A DNA stretch of 64,000 nucleotides from Microlunatus parietis. Its GTDB lineage: Bacteria; Actinomycetota; Actinomycetes; Propionibacteriales; Propionibacteriaceae. The position numbers were made by a program, and so were the translations under genes. The DNA lies in the NCBI RefSeq assembly GCF_013407955.1, contig NZ_JACCBU010000001.1:4650001-4714000 (forward strand), given 5' to 3'. Shown one piece after another: positions 33,765-42,669 of the stretch. The first letter of the stretch is position 1. Every line of letters starts with the position of its first letter. A model generated the notes under the pieces. It saw only the letters and a list, made by a program, of their open reading frames with translations, did no database searches and was not told the origin of the DNA.

Positions 33765-34418
33765 ATGACCGATGTCCCCGGGATGCCGCTCCGGCCCGAC
33801 TGGATCGACACCCACGTGCACTTCTGGGACCTGCGCAATCCGAAGGTGAGCTACGACTAAGCTCGGGCCGGACGCGATCCATCCGATCCTGGGCGCGATC
33901 GACCCGATGAAGTCGATCCGGTACGACCTCGAGGCGCTGCACGCCGAGTCCCGGTTCGCCGGTACGGTCGCCGCGGTCCATGTCCAGGCGGCCGTGGGCA
34001 CGCCCGATCCGGTGCTGGAGACCGAATGGTTGACCGAGCTGGCCGGCACCGGGCCGATCCCGCTGCTGATCGTCGCGGCGTGGCACGGATCGCCGCCCGG
34101 GGACTGCTGCTCGACCTCGACTGCGCCTGGCAGAACATGATCAAGGCCCGCGATCTGGCCCGGGAGGACCCGTCCGCGGGAGACGGCGAGCCCCGAGTAC
34201 TTCGAGCACTGGAAGCAACTGGCCGTTGGGCCGTCTGTGGGCTTCAACGCACCCCACGACGCAGTTCTCCTCCACTTCGCTCCCCCGAACTGCGTCGCGG
34301 GGACCCCGCCTATCCCGACTACGTCGACGCCGTGAACCTGATCTTGGGCCGGTGTACGGAAGCCGAAGCCCGGGCTGTGCGGGTGGACAACGCGCGTCGG
34401 CTCTACCGGTTCCCCTGA
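33765..34418 (+). pseudogene. Decayed amidohydrolase (amidohydrolase 2 family)
   Basis: The start (ATG behind AGGAG) reads WIDTHVHFWDLRNPKVSYD and stops at 33858, where TGG appears to have become TAAG. The next frame continues LGPDAIHPILGAIDPMKS to AAWHG near 34085, then pieces of DLDCAWQNMIKARDLARE, SPEYFEHWKQ and YPDYVDAVNLILGRC follow in shifted frames. Compared with the usual ~330 residues, much of the middle is deleted. A palindrome (34252-34302) marks one break. Its 3' end overlaps the rhodanese gene by 16 bp, antiparallel. Confidence 0.88.
34252..34302. repeat. 16-bp inverted repeat inside the amidohydrolase relic
   Basis: Arms 34252-34267 and 34287-34302 pair with one mismatch around a 19-nt loop. 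It follows the conserved YFEHWKQ segment immediately and precedes the surviving C-terminal piece, as expected of a sequence associated with the deletion. Confidence 0.7.
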
Positions 34419-34777
34419 CGGGCCTTGAAGCCGCCGATCACATCGGTCGCCCGCGTGATCCCGAGGTCCTGCAGCGCGGCTGCGGCGAGGGACGAGGTGT
34501 AGCCCTCGGAGCAGAAGATGATCACCCTGAGGTCGTACGAGGCGATCGGCAGCCGGGCGTCGCCGGCGGGGTCAAAGCGCCACTCGAGAACGTTGCGCTC
34601 GATGATCAACGCGCCCGGCCAGCTGCCCTCCTCCCTGCGCTGGGCCTCAGGACGGATGTCCACCAGGACGGCTCCCTCGGCCGCGGCCCGGTCGGCCTGC
34701 ACCGGTGTGACCCGGTCCAGCCTGGAGCGGGCTTCGGCGAGCACCTCGTCGATGCTGCGCCGACGGCTCGCGGTCAC
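34403..34777 (-). CDS. Rhodanese-like domain protein
   Basis: The 124-residue single rhodanese domain has VLVDIRPEAQR and the active-site loop FCSEGYTSS with the persulfide-forming Cys. It overlaps the cysteine dioxygenase gene by 4 bp. The cysteine dioxygenase-rhodanese pair is widespread: cysteine is oxidised to cysteine sulfinate and the rhodanese probably handles a downstream sulfur species. Cytosolic. Confidence 0.9.
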   Translation of the reverse strand: MTASRRRSIDEVLAEARSRLDRVTPVQADRAAAEGAVLVDIRPEAQRREEGSWPGALIIERNVLEWRFDPAGDARLPIASYDLRVIIFCSEGYTSSLAAAALQDLGITRATDVIGGFKARQGNR

Positions 34778-35256
34778 CAGTTCTGTCCGGCGAGCTGGGA
34801 GGAGGTCGCGATCAGGCGATCCCCGTCGGGCCGGTAGGTGGTCATGGCGACCAGGGCCGGCGCGTACACGTGCACACTGACCGCCGGTTCCAGGTCGTCG
34901 TTGGTCACCCGGTGCACGTGCCGGGACCCGAACGAGCGCAGCGATCCGGCCGACAGCCGCCGCTCCTCCGGCAGGATCGTCGGCGTCCCGGAGTCGTCCA
35001 GCCAGGCGTGCCGTTCGGTCAGCGTTCCGCGCACCGTGACGAAGGCGCCGGCCGAACCGCCGTGATCATGCCAGTCGGTGCCCTGACCGGGCAGCCAGGT
35101 GAGCAGCCAGGCCTCGTAGTCGGCGGCCGCGACCAGTCGGGCGTAGTGCCGGCTTGCGGGCGTGTACCTGACCTGCGGTTGCCAGAGCCTGGCCTGGGCC
35201 GCGAGCCGCAGGGCGATGGAGGCGAGGTCGAGGCGAGGCGGTTCCGGAGTGTTCAT
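34774..35256 (-). CDS. Cysteine dioxygenase family protein
   Basis: The 160-residue cupin protein has the iron ligands His63 and His65 in TDWHDHGGSAGAF and a third His at about 113 in FGSRHVHRV. It would oxidise L-cysteine or a related thiol with O2 to a sulfinate. The first gene of a two-gene operon with the rhodanese, divergent from the AlkD-like gene. The crosslinked Cys-Tyr cofactor of mammalian enzymes is not expected in this type. Confidence 0.9.
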   Translation of the reverse strand: MNTPEPPRLDLASIALRLAAQARLWQPQVRYTPASRHYARLVAAADYEAWLLTWLPGQGTDWHDHGGSAGAFVTVRGTLTERHAWLDDSGTPTILPEERRLSAGSLRSFGSRHVHRVTNDDLEPAVSVHVYAPALVAMTTYRPDGDRLIATSSQLAGQNW

Positions 35257-35338
35257 GGACCCATAATGCAGGGTGAGATACTAGGGAATATCGGCATCTC
35301 AGGATGTGTGACGATCTCGGCCGCGGTGAAAGCCTAGG

Positions 35339-36067
35339 ATGGCCGCCGTGGTGCAGCCGTTGGTCGAGAGCATCGCCGCCGAGGCGGATCCGGAGGTCGC
35401 CGCGACCCTGGCCCGCTTCTTCCAGGTGCGGCCCGGTGGGTACGGCGAGGGCGACGTGTTCGTCGGCCTGAAGCTGAGTCGGCTCCGGGTGCTGGCCCGT
35501 CCGTACACCCGCACTCCGGTCGACCCGGCCGACTGGCTGCCGCTGCTGCACAGCCCGGTGCACGAGCACCGGCTGGCCTGCCTGGTGATCTGGTCCGAAC
35601 GGGCCGAGCGCGGCGAGACGGCCGAACGGGCCGCGATCGCCGAGCTCTACCTGGCCAACACGGACCGCGTGAACAACTGGGACCTGGTCGATGCCAGCGC
35701 GGGCCCGATCGTCGGCGGGCGGATCCTGGATCCGGACGGTGATCATGCTCTGCTGGACCGGTTGGCCCGGTCGGCGCTGCTCTGGGACCGTCGGATCGCC
35801 ATGGTGGCGACGCATCAGTTGATCCGGGCCGGAGTGACGGCGGACACGTACCGGATCGCCGAGCTGCTGCTCGACGACAACCATGACCTGATCCACAAGG
35901 CGGTCGGCTGGATGATGCGGGAGGCCGGCAAGCGGGTCGACGAGGCGGAACTGCTGGCGTTCCTGGACCGGTGGGCCGGCCGGATGCCGCGCACGGCCCT
36001 GCGGTACGCCATCGAACGGCTCGATCCGGACACCCGGCGGCACTATCTCGGGCAGAGGGCAGGATAG
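35339..36067 (+). CDS. DNA alkylation repair protein (AlkD-like HEAT repeat)
   Basis: The 242-residue helical protein matches the AlkD family: VFVGLKLSRLRVLAR, HEHRLACLVIWSERAERGE and NNWDLVDASAGPIVGGRIL are characteristic, the last holding the Trp and Asp used in excision of alkylated bases. YAIERLDPDTRRHYL ends the protein. It removes bulky or positively charged alkyl lesions. It is immediately upstream of mycothione reductase, with a 5-bp gap, which may reflect a thiol and alkylation stress unit. Confidence 0.88.
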   Translation: MAAVVQPLVESIAAEADPEVAATLARFFQVRPGGYGEGDVFVGLKLSRLRVLARPYTRTPVDPADWLPLLHSPVHEHRLACLVIWSERAERGETAERAAIAELYLANTDRVNNWDLVDASAGPIVGGRILDPDGDHALLDRLARSALLWDRRIAMVATHQLIRAGVTADTYRIAELLLDDNHDLIHKAVGWMMREAGKRVDEAELLAFLDRWAGRMPRTALRYAIERLDPDTRRHYLGQRAG

Positions 36068-36072
36068 GGGTC

Positions 36073-37461
36073 GTGCATCACTTCGATCTGTGCATCATCG
36101 GCAGCGGGTCCGGGAACTCCATTCCCGACGACCGCTTCGCGGGCCAGCGCGTCGCGATGATCGAGAAGAACCCGGTCTACGGCGGCACCTGCCTCAACGT
36201 GGGCTGCATCCCGACCAAGATGTTCGTCTACCCGGCCGACCTCGCCGCTTCGCCCGCGCAGGCCCGTCGGCTCGGCGTCGACCTGGATCTCGACGGAGTC
36301 CGCTGGGCCGACATCCGGGACCGGATCTTCGGCCGGATCGACGCGATCTCCGCCGGCGGCGCGAAGTACCGCGAGGACAGCGACAACGTCACCCTGTTCC
36401 GTGCGCCGGCCCACTTCGTCGGCCCACGGACGCTGGACACCGGGACCGGCGAGGTGATCACCGCGGAGAAGTACGTGATCGCCGCCGGCAGCCGGGCCAC
36501 CCTGCCCGACGTGCCCGGTCTCGATCAGGTCACCGTGCACACATCGGACACCGTGATGCGCCTGGACCGGCAGCCCGCTTCCATGATCATCGTCGGTGGC
36601 GGCTTCGTGGCCGCCGAGTTCGCCCACATCTTCGGTGCGTACGGGACGCAGGTGACGATCCTGCAGCGGTCGGAAGCCCTGCTGCGGCAGGAGGATCGCG
36701 ACGTGTCCCGGAGGTTCACCGAGTTGACCGCCCGCAAGGTGGACCTTCGGCTGCGGCACGCCGTCCGGCGGGTCGAGCCGCTCGCGGGCGACCGGGTGGC
36801 GGTGATCGCCGCCGACGCCGCCGGGGCGGAGCACCGGTTCGAGGCCGACGTGCTGCTGGTCGCGACCGGGCGCGTCCCCAACGGCGACACGCTCAACCTG
36901 TCGGCGGCCGGGGTCGAGGTCGACCAGGACGGGTACGTGATCGTCGATGATCATCAGCAGACCACGGCCAAGGGAGTCTTCGCGCTGGGTGACGTCTGCT
37001 CCCCCTACCAGCTCAAGCATGTGGCCAACCACGAGGCCAGGGTGGTGCAGCACAACCTGCTGCATCCCGACGCGATGATCACCGCCGACCACCGGTACGT
37101 TCCGCATGCCGTGTTCGCCGAGCCGCAGGTGGCCTCGGTCGGGCTCACCGAGCAGCAGGCCGAGGAGCGCGGAATCCCTTATGTGACGGCGATTCAGGAG
37201 TACGCCTCGATCGCCTACGGCTGGGCGATGGAGGACACCGACCACTTCGCCAAGCTGCTCGCCGACCCGGACACCGGGCTGTTGCTCGGCGCGCACCTGA
37301 TCGGTCCGCAGGCGTCGTCGCTGATCCAGCCGCTGATCCAGGCGATGAGCTTCGGACTGCCGGCCCACCGGATGGCCCGCGGCCAGTACTGGATCCATCC
37401 AGCCATGGCCGAACTGGTCGAGAACGCGCTGCTCGCGCTCCCGCTGCGAAACCGGCAGTAG
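36073..37461 (+). CDS. mtr: Mycothione reductase
   Basis: The 462-residue flavoprotein has the FAD motif IIGSGSGN, the redox pair Cys40 and Cys45 in YGGTCLNVGCIPTKM, a second dinucleotide motif MIIVGGGFVAAEFAH and the C-terminal GQYWIHPAMAELVENAL with the catalytic His. It keeps mycothiol reduced with NADPH. Lipoamide-type reductases share the fold, but the short NSIPDDRF insert and the IHPA ending fit mycothione reductase. GTG start. Confidence 0.92.
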   Translation: MHHFDLCIIGSGSGNSIPDDRFAGQRVAMIEKNPVYGGTCLNVGCIPTKMFVYPADLAASPAQARRLGVDLDLDGVRWADIRDRIFGRIDAISAGGAKYREDSDNVTLFRAPAHFVGPRTLDTGTGEVITAEKYVIAAGSRATLPDVPGLDQVTVHTSDTVMRLDRQPASMIIVGGGFVAAEFAHIFGAYGTQVTILQRSEALLRQEDRDVSRRFTELTARKVDLRLRHAVRRVEPLAGDRVAVIAADAAGAEHRFEADVLLVATGRVPNGDTLNLSAAGVEVDQDGYVIVDDHQQTTAKGVFALGDVCSPYQLKHVANHEARVVQHNLLHPDAMITADHRYVPHAVFAEPQVASVGLTEQQAEERGIPYVTAIQEYASIAYGWAMEDTDHFAKLLADPDTGLLLGAHLIGPQASSLIQPLIQAMSFGLPAHRMARGQYWIHPAMAELVENALLALPLRNRQ

Positions 37462-37470
37462 ACGACTCCC

Positions 37471-39450
37471 GTGTCCGGGCCCCGGGTGTTGCTGATCGAC
37501 AACGACGACTCCTACACCTACAACCTGTATCACCTGATCGGCGAGCTGACCGGGCGGCCGCCGCACGTCGTCGACCATGATCAGCGCGTCGATCCGCGCC
37601 GCTACTCGCACCTGGTGATCTCGCCCGGGCCCGGGCACCCCGCCGATCCGCGGCGGGTCGGGCGGCTCGCCGAGTTGATCATGGACACCGACCGGCCGGT
37701 GCTCGGCGTCTGCCTCGGCCACCAGCTGCTCGGGCTGCTCTTCGGGGCCTCCGTGATCAAGGTCCGGCCGCACCACGGACTGATCAGCCGGATCCGGCAC
37801 GACGGACGTGGCGTACTCGCCGGGCTGCCGCAGGACTTCCGGGCCGTTCGTTACCACTCGCTCGCCGTCGTCGACCCGCCCGCCGAGCTGGAGCTCACCG
37901 CCCGGGCGAGGGACGACGACGTGATCATGGGACTGCGGCACCGCAGCCGGGACCTGCACGGCGTCCAGTTCCACCCCGAGTCCGTCGCCGCCGAGCACGG
38001 CCGCGACCTCATGATCAACTTCCTCGGCCTACCGTGCCCTGAGCCTGTCGAAGGGCCAAGCCAGGTTGCATCCCCTCGGCCCCCTTCGACAGGCTCAGGA
38101 CGACGCTTCGACAAGCTCAGGGAACGAACGAGGATCGAATACCGCGAGCTGCCCTGGCGCGATCCGGAGGACGTCTTCGTTGCCCACTACGCCGGCCGAG
38201 GCCCGGTCTGCTGGCTCGACGCCGCCCGGGTCGGCCCGCGGTCCAGGTTCTCCTATCTCGGCGCTCCGGACGAGGTGCTGACCGGCCGCTACGACGACCC
38301 GTCGACCGAGGACGTGCTCACCGAGCTGGCCGACCGACTGAACCGCTCCCAGGGTGAGTCCGCCGCGCCGTTTCCCTTCCAGGGCGGCTATGTGGGCTAC
38401 CTCGGCTACCCGGAACCGGGCCGCGGTGGGGAGGCGGAGTTCGGTCGGCTGGACCGGTTCTTCGTCTTCGATCATGCCGAGCGGCGCTGTTACGCGGCCG
38501 CGGTCGGCGCGCCCGCCTGGCTGGACCGGGCCGAGTCGATGATCTTGAGCACCGGGCCCGCGGGCGAGCCGCGACGGGACGGCCGGTTAGGCGTGCTCAA
38601 CGAGCCGGACCAGGAGTGGTATCGCTCCGCGTACCGCCGCGTGCAGGAGTATCTGCACAGCGGCGACAGCTACGAGGTGAACCTGACGTTCCAGCGCCGG
38701 CTGGCGTATCGGGGCGACCGGGCCGAGCTGTACCGGCACCTGCGCCGGCTCAACCCGGCGCCGCACGCGGCCTATCTGGAACTGCCGTCGGCGACCGTGC
38801 TCAGCTCGTCGCCGGAGCGGTTCCTGGAGATCGATGATCGTGGCCGGGTGCAGGCGCGGCCGATCAAGGGGACCGCGCCGCGCGATGCCGACCCGCTCCG
38901 GGACGCTGCCGCGGCGGAGCGGCTGCGGACCGAGACGAAGACCCGGGCCGAGAATCTCATGATCGCCGACCTGCTCCGGCACGACCTCGGGCTCAGCTGC
39001 CGGCTCGGCTCGGTCCGGGTCCCGGAACTGATGCTCGTGGAATCGCACCCGTCGGTGCACCAGCTGGTGAGCACCGTCGAGGGAGACCTTGAGCCCGGGC
39101 TGGACGCCGTCGACTGCGTCCGGGCTGCCCTGCCTCCCGGTTCGATGACCGGAGCGCCGAAACACCGTACCTGCGAGATCATCGACGAGGTGGAACGCGG
39201 CCCGCGCGGCATCTACTCCGGTGTGCTCGGCTACTTCAGCTACTCGGGAACCGCCGACCTGAGCGTGATCATCCGCACCCTCGTCTCCCGCGATGCCGAG
39301 GAGTTGAGCGTCGGCGTCGGCGGCGGCGTGATCACGTTGTCCGACCCGGACGACGAGTACGCCGAGGCCCTGCTCAAGTCCGAAGCTCTGATCGCCGCCG
39401 TCCGGCAGAGCTGCCGCGAGCCGATCCCGGTCGGCCACAACGTTCCCTGA
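37471..39450 (+). CDS. pabB: Aminodeoxychorismate synthase, fused PabA-PabB
   Basis: The 659-residue protein joins a glutamine amidotransferase (Cys81 in GVCLGHQLLG; His and Glu in VQFHPES) to a chorismate-binding half (SSSPERFLEI, RPIKGTAPRDADP, PGSMTGAPKHRTCEII). It makes 4-amino-4-deoxychorismate for folate. Between residues about 189 and 218 the linker is encoded by three Repeat B copies. Neighbour to mycothione reductase by 9 bp. GTG start. A role in secondary metabolism is possible but no such cluster is visible. Confidence 0.94.
   Translation: MSGPRVLLIDNDDSYTYNLYHLIGELTGRPPHVVDHDQRVDPRRYSHLVISPGPGHPADPRRVGRLAELIMDTDRPVLGVCLGHQLLGLLFGASVIKVRPHHGLISRIRHDGRGVLAGLPQDFRAVRYHSLAVVDPPAELELTARARDDDVIMGLRHRSRDLHGVQFHPESVAAEHGRDLMINFLGLPCPEPVEGPSQVASPRPPSTGSGRRFDKLRERTRIEYRELPWRDPEDVFVAHYAGRGPVCWLDAARVGPRSRFSYLGAPDEVLTGRYDDPSTEDVLTELADRLNRSQGESAAPFPFQGGYVGYLGYPEPGRGGEAEFGRLDRFFVFDHAERRCYAAAVGAPAWLDRAESMILSTGPAGEPRRDGRLGVLNEPDQEWYRSAYRRVQEYLHSGDSYEVNLTFQRRLAYRGDRAELYRHLRRLNPAPHAAYLELPSATVLSSSPERFLEIDDRGRVQARPIKGTAPRDADPLRDAAAAERLRTETKTRAENLMIADLLRHDLGLSCRLGSVRVPELMLVESHPSVHQLVSTVEGDLEPGLDAVDCVRAALPPGSMTGAPKHRTCEIIDEVERGPRGIYSGVLGYFSYSGTADLSVIIRTLVSRDAEELSVGVGGGVITLSDPDDEYAEALLKSEALIAAVRQSCREPIPVGHNVP
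38037..38122 (+). repeat. Three Repeat B copies in the PabA-PabB linker
   Basis: Copies lie at 38037-38055 (reverse), 38082-38099 (forward) and 38105-38122 (forward, degenerate). They are read as PEPVEG, STGSG and FDKLRE, three different phases of the same core. Confidence 0.85.
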
Positions 39451-39484
39451 GCAAGGCGGAAGGGCAAGGCTCGATGCGGCTTGG

Positions 39485-39503
39485 CCCTTCGACAGGCTCA
39501 GGG
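39485..39503 (+). repeat. Repeat B copy between pabAB and the C39 peptidase gene
   Basis: A complete CCCTTCGACAGGCTCAGGG lies in the 66-bp convergent gap, 35 bp after the pabAB stop and 14 bp before the end of the peptidase gene. Confidence 0.85.
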
Positions 39504-39516
39504 CGCGGTCTTCTAC

Positions 39517-40809
39517 TCACCAGTTCGGTGTGACGCCCTCCACCGGAGTGGGCAGAGCCACGTCGGCCGGGTGGTAGATGTAGACGATCCCGTCGGTGGA
39601 GTCCTGCCAGACCCGCTCGAAGTTCTCCCTGGTGTAGACGTTGCGGACCGCGTCGTTGCTGCTCGAGGCTGGGTCGTTCAAGATCGGATCGCCGTCGGCG
39701 GTGAAGCCGATGATCACCATCAGGTGGCCGTTCGTCTCGTAGCCGGCCTCGGGCATCTCCTCGAGGTCCCAGCTCAACGACGTGATCACCGGGATTCCGG
39801 CCGCGATGAAGCGTTCCGCCTCGGCCAGCGAGCGCAGCCGGGTGACGAACGTGTCCAACCCGAACCGGTGCGCGTAGGCCGCGTTGAACGGCCAGTTGCC
39901 CGCCCCCTCGTACGTGTAGTCCCAGGTGTTGATCGCCGCGTACGGGACCTGCGGATCACCGTTCGGCGCGACGATCCCGGCCAGCTCCGCCGCCGGCACC
40001 TCATGATCAGCACCGAACGAGTACTGCACCATCGAGGTCGACGTCGGTGAGCACCAGACCTGGCCGCCGCCGCCGAACTCGGGATACTCGCCGCGGTGGA
40101 TGTTCTGCGAGAAGCGCGGCACCGCCAGCTCCACCTGCCGGCCCAGCGTGAACGCGCTGGTCGGCCGGTCGTAGGCGCCGATGTATTCGTTGCTCATCAC
40201 GGTCAGGGCGCCGAGTCTCGGTGTCGCCTGCGACCCGCGCGGCCGGAACAAGGTCGCCCGCACCTGGTAGGCGCCGATCTCCTTGCCGGTGCGGACCGAG
40301 AACGTATCGGTGTAGATCGCCGCGTCCTGGTCGTTCTGGCCGTTCAGCGAGGTGCGGTGGATGTCGCCGCGGGCGAAGTCGTTGCCGGAGGCCCAGCGGC
40401 CGAGCACGTACCACTTCGTCCAGGAGCCGTCGAGCTTGCGGCCGCGGAACGTGGTCTCGACGAACGTGCCGGTCGGCGTCCGCGCGTTCCAGGACGCCAC
40501 CGCCTCGTCGCCGGCGTAGCCGAGTTCGACGACCGGCGACGTCCAGCTGCCGACGTCGTAGTGGCGGGGCGTGCCGTCACCGAACGGGTCCGTGTAGGCG
40601 GCCGTCTTCGTACCGGCACGGACCACGAGCGCCCCGTCCCGGTCGAAGCGCAGGTTGTCCGCCGCTCCTCGTACGAAATCGCGGCGGGAATCCCAACGCT
40701 GCAAGGTGATGTCGGCCGGTTCGCCCATCACGGCCGCGGCCGGCCACGGCGCCAGCAGTGCGACCAGCACCATGATCAACGACAGCAGCAGACCCCGGGT
40801 ACGCAACAT
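39517..40809 (-). CDS. Secreted C39-like (peptidase C39_2) family protein
   Basis: The 430-residue protein begins with a Sec signal (LLLSLIMVLVALLAPWPAAA). The first half is a beta-rich domain of about 200 residues (SWTSPVVELGYAGDEAVASWNA), and the second has the papain-like order Cys in GGQVWCSPTSTSM, His in NGHLMVIIGF and Asn/Asp in ILNDPASSSND. It probably cleaves peptide bonds in wall or extracellular proteins, though a non-proteolytic role is possible. Single gene, 89 bp downstream of the GT2 gene stop. Confidence 0.82.
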   Translation of the reverse strand: MLRTRGLLLSLIMVLVALLAPWPAAAVMGEPADITLQRWDSRRDFVRGAADNLRFDRDGALVVRAGTKTAAYTDPFGDGTPRHYDVGSWTSPVVELGYAGDEAVASWNARTPTGTFVETTFRGRKLDGSWTKWYVLGRWASGNDFARGDIHRTSLNGQNDQDAAIYTDTFSVRTGKEIGAYQVRATLFRPRGSQATPRLGALTVMSNEYIGAYDRPTSAFTLGRQVELAVPRFSQNIHRGEYPEFGGGGQVWCSPTSTSMVQYSFGADHEVPAAELAGIVAPNGDPQVPYAAINTWDYTYEGAGNWPFNAAYAHRFGLDTFVTRLRSLAEAERFIAAGIPVITSLSWDLEEMPEAGYETNGHLMVIIGFTADGDPILNDPASSSNDAVRNVYTRENFERVWQDSTDGIVYIYHPADVALPTPVEGVTPNW

Positions 40810-40898
40810 TTGCCCACATCCTCGCGCCGGTGCGAAAACTTCCTACCGAGACTGTCGCCCCGGTCGCACCTCGGCGTCAAGACCCGAGGAAGCGAGGG

Positions 40899-42503
40899 TC
40901 AGGCGAGTTCGGTGCCGGCCGGGACCGACGTGCGCTCCTTGACCGTCACCCGGAAGCCCAGGTAGCGGCGGAAGATCAACCGGGTCTGCGCGTCGATCGC
41001 CGGGAAGCAGATGAACAGCGGCACGATCACCGGCATCAGCAGCCACTCGACGATCACCTTGAGCGACCACCACCAGGGCTTGTGCTCAGGGCGCTTCGGC
41101 AGCAGCAGCGTCGCGACGGCGACCGAGACGGTCAGGCCGATCGGCAGCACGATCGTGGACATCACGTTCGAGATCGCCGCCACCAGCGGGCTGATGAAAC
41201 CGGCCAGCAGATCGAACGGCAGCGGGCGCAACTCGCCGACCAGCCGCGGGATGATCAACAAGATGATCGGCGCGGTGGCCCAGAACTGGAACTGCAGGTA
41301 CTGCCGGCTCAGCTGGACCGCCTTGGTCCAGAAGCTGATCTTGGGCGAGTTGAGGCTCTGCTCGGCGATGTAGGTGAAGTCGATCACCCCGTACGACCAG
41401 CGCCGCAGCTGCAGATACTGCTCCTTCAGCGACTTCTGGTACGACTCCGCCTGCACCGCGTCCAGGTAGACCGGTGTGTGCAGCGGCCGGACCACGGTAC
41501 GCCCGTCGAACGCGAAGAACATCCGCCAGTACTGCCGGGAGTCGTCCGGGATCACGGTCTTGCACCAGTAGCCGACGTTGACCAGCGCGGTCATCCCCAT
41601 CGCGTGCGAGGAGAAGATCTTCATCCGGTGCGGCTGGGTCGAGTCGACCATCGTCCAGAAGGTCGCGATCGAGCCGACGATCCGCGACGCGGCCGGCACG
41701 TCCCAGACGTTGTTGTGGAACAGCAGGATCGGCTGGTACGCGTCGTAGTCGCGGTTCGGGTTGCTCAGGTGGGTGTCGGCGAGCGCGGCAAAGTAGTCGC
41801 GGCTGGCCCGGGTGTCGGCGTCGAACGCGGACACGATCACCTGGTCGTCGGTGTAGCCCTGCTCGTGCAGGATCTTGCGGGCGTACTGCGCGCCCCAGGT
41901 GAGGTTGGCGCCCTTCACCCGCTCCTCGCCCGGCAGCCCGTCCGGGTGCCGGGTGGTCAGGAACCGGGCGAACGAGCCCCGGAACCGGGCCTCCAGCTCG
42001 GCGATCGCCTCCGGCGTCCAGACGGGAGACCGCTCCTCGAACGTGACGCAGACGCTGATCGACTGCGGGTCGTAGTTGGCGTCCTCGATGGCGCCGAGCG
42101 ACTGGCGCAGGATCTCCGGCGACTCGCTGTAGGTCGGGAAGACGACCAGGTGGTGCACCTGATCGAGGTCCTCGCCGTGGTTGGCGCGGGCCTGGACGAG
42201 CCAGTCGGCGCGGCTGCGCAGCCGCATCCGGACGAACTCCCAGACCTGCCGGACCGCGAGGTTGGCGTACTGGATCATCCAGTAGACGACGTACAGCGGA
42301 AGCAGCCAGTGGGCGATGTGCGGCACCTGCGACACGAGCAGGAAAGGTGCCGCAAGGGTCAGCCACACCATCGCACCCGGCAGCGACTCCAACACCCGGC
42401 GGACCCGAAACTGGGTCAGCGAAAGGCAGGGGGTACCGGTGCTGGTGAGGTAGCTCTGCGCCGTCACGCCACGCAACATCCTCTCGAACCAGGTTCCTGG
42501 CAC
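40899..42503 (-). CDS. Processive-type membrane glycosyltransferase, family 2
   Basis: The 534-residue protein has two N-terminal membrane helices, a GT-A core with VVFPTYSESPEIL, SAFDADTRASRDYF (DAD metal motif) and QLRRWSYG (QxxRW), and four or five C-terminal helices. This layout suits synthesis and export of a polysaccharide, as in cellulose synthase relatives. No partner subunits are nearby, so the sugar is unknown. The start ATG has no strong ribosome binding site and is preceded by a hairpin at 42540-42567. Confidence 0.85.
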   Translation of the reverse strand: MPGTWFERMLRGVTAQSYLTSTGTPCLSLTQFRVRRVLESLPGAMVWLTLAAPFLLVSQVPHIAHWLLPLYVVYWMIQYANLAVRQVWEFVRMRLRSRADWLVQARANHGEDLDQVHHLVVFPTYSESPEILRQSLGAIEDANYDPQSISVCVTFEERSPVWTPEAIAELEARFRGSFARFLTTRHPDGLPGEERVKGANLTWGAQYARKILHEQGYTDDQVIVSAFDADTRASRDYFAALADTHLSNPNRDYDAYQPILLFHNNVWDVPAASRIVGSIATFWTMVDSTQPHRMKIFSSHAMGMTALVNVGYWCKTVIPDDSRQYWRMFFAFDGRTVVRPLHTPVYLDAVQAESYQKSLKEQYLQLRRWSYGVIDFTYIAEQSLNSPKISFWTKAVQLSRQYLQFQFWATAPIILLIIPRLVGELRPLPFDLLAGFISPLVAAISNVMSTIVLPIGLTVSVAVATLLLPKRPEHKPWWWSLKVIVEWLLMPVIVPLFICFPAIDAQTRLIFRRYLGFRVTVKERTSVPAGTELA

Positions 42504-42539
42504 GCCTATGAACGTGCTCGGGTCGATCGTGCCCGCGCG

Positions 42540-42567
42540 CGACCGAAGTTCAATCCTACTTCGGTCG
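42540..42567. terminator. Hairpin between bioY and the GT2 gene
   Basis: Perfect 10-bp arms CGACCGAAGT / ACTTCGGTCG enclose an 8-nt loop. It lies 37 bp upstream of the GT2 start and 103 bp after bioY. It may end bioY transcription or act as an operator; no T tract follows. Confidence 0.45.
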
Positions 42568-42669
42568 TGTCCTCATGCTTGCAGGGGGACCCGCGGTGCG
42601 TGACGATCATCACCAGCGAACCGGGCCCGAACTCCGTACCTGTGAAGTCGGCTGCCGCGATACGGAAGG

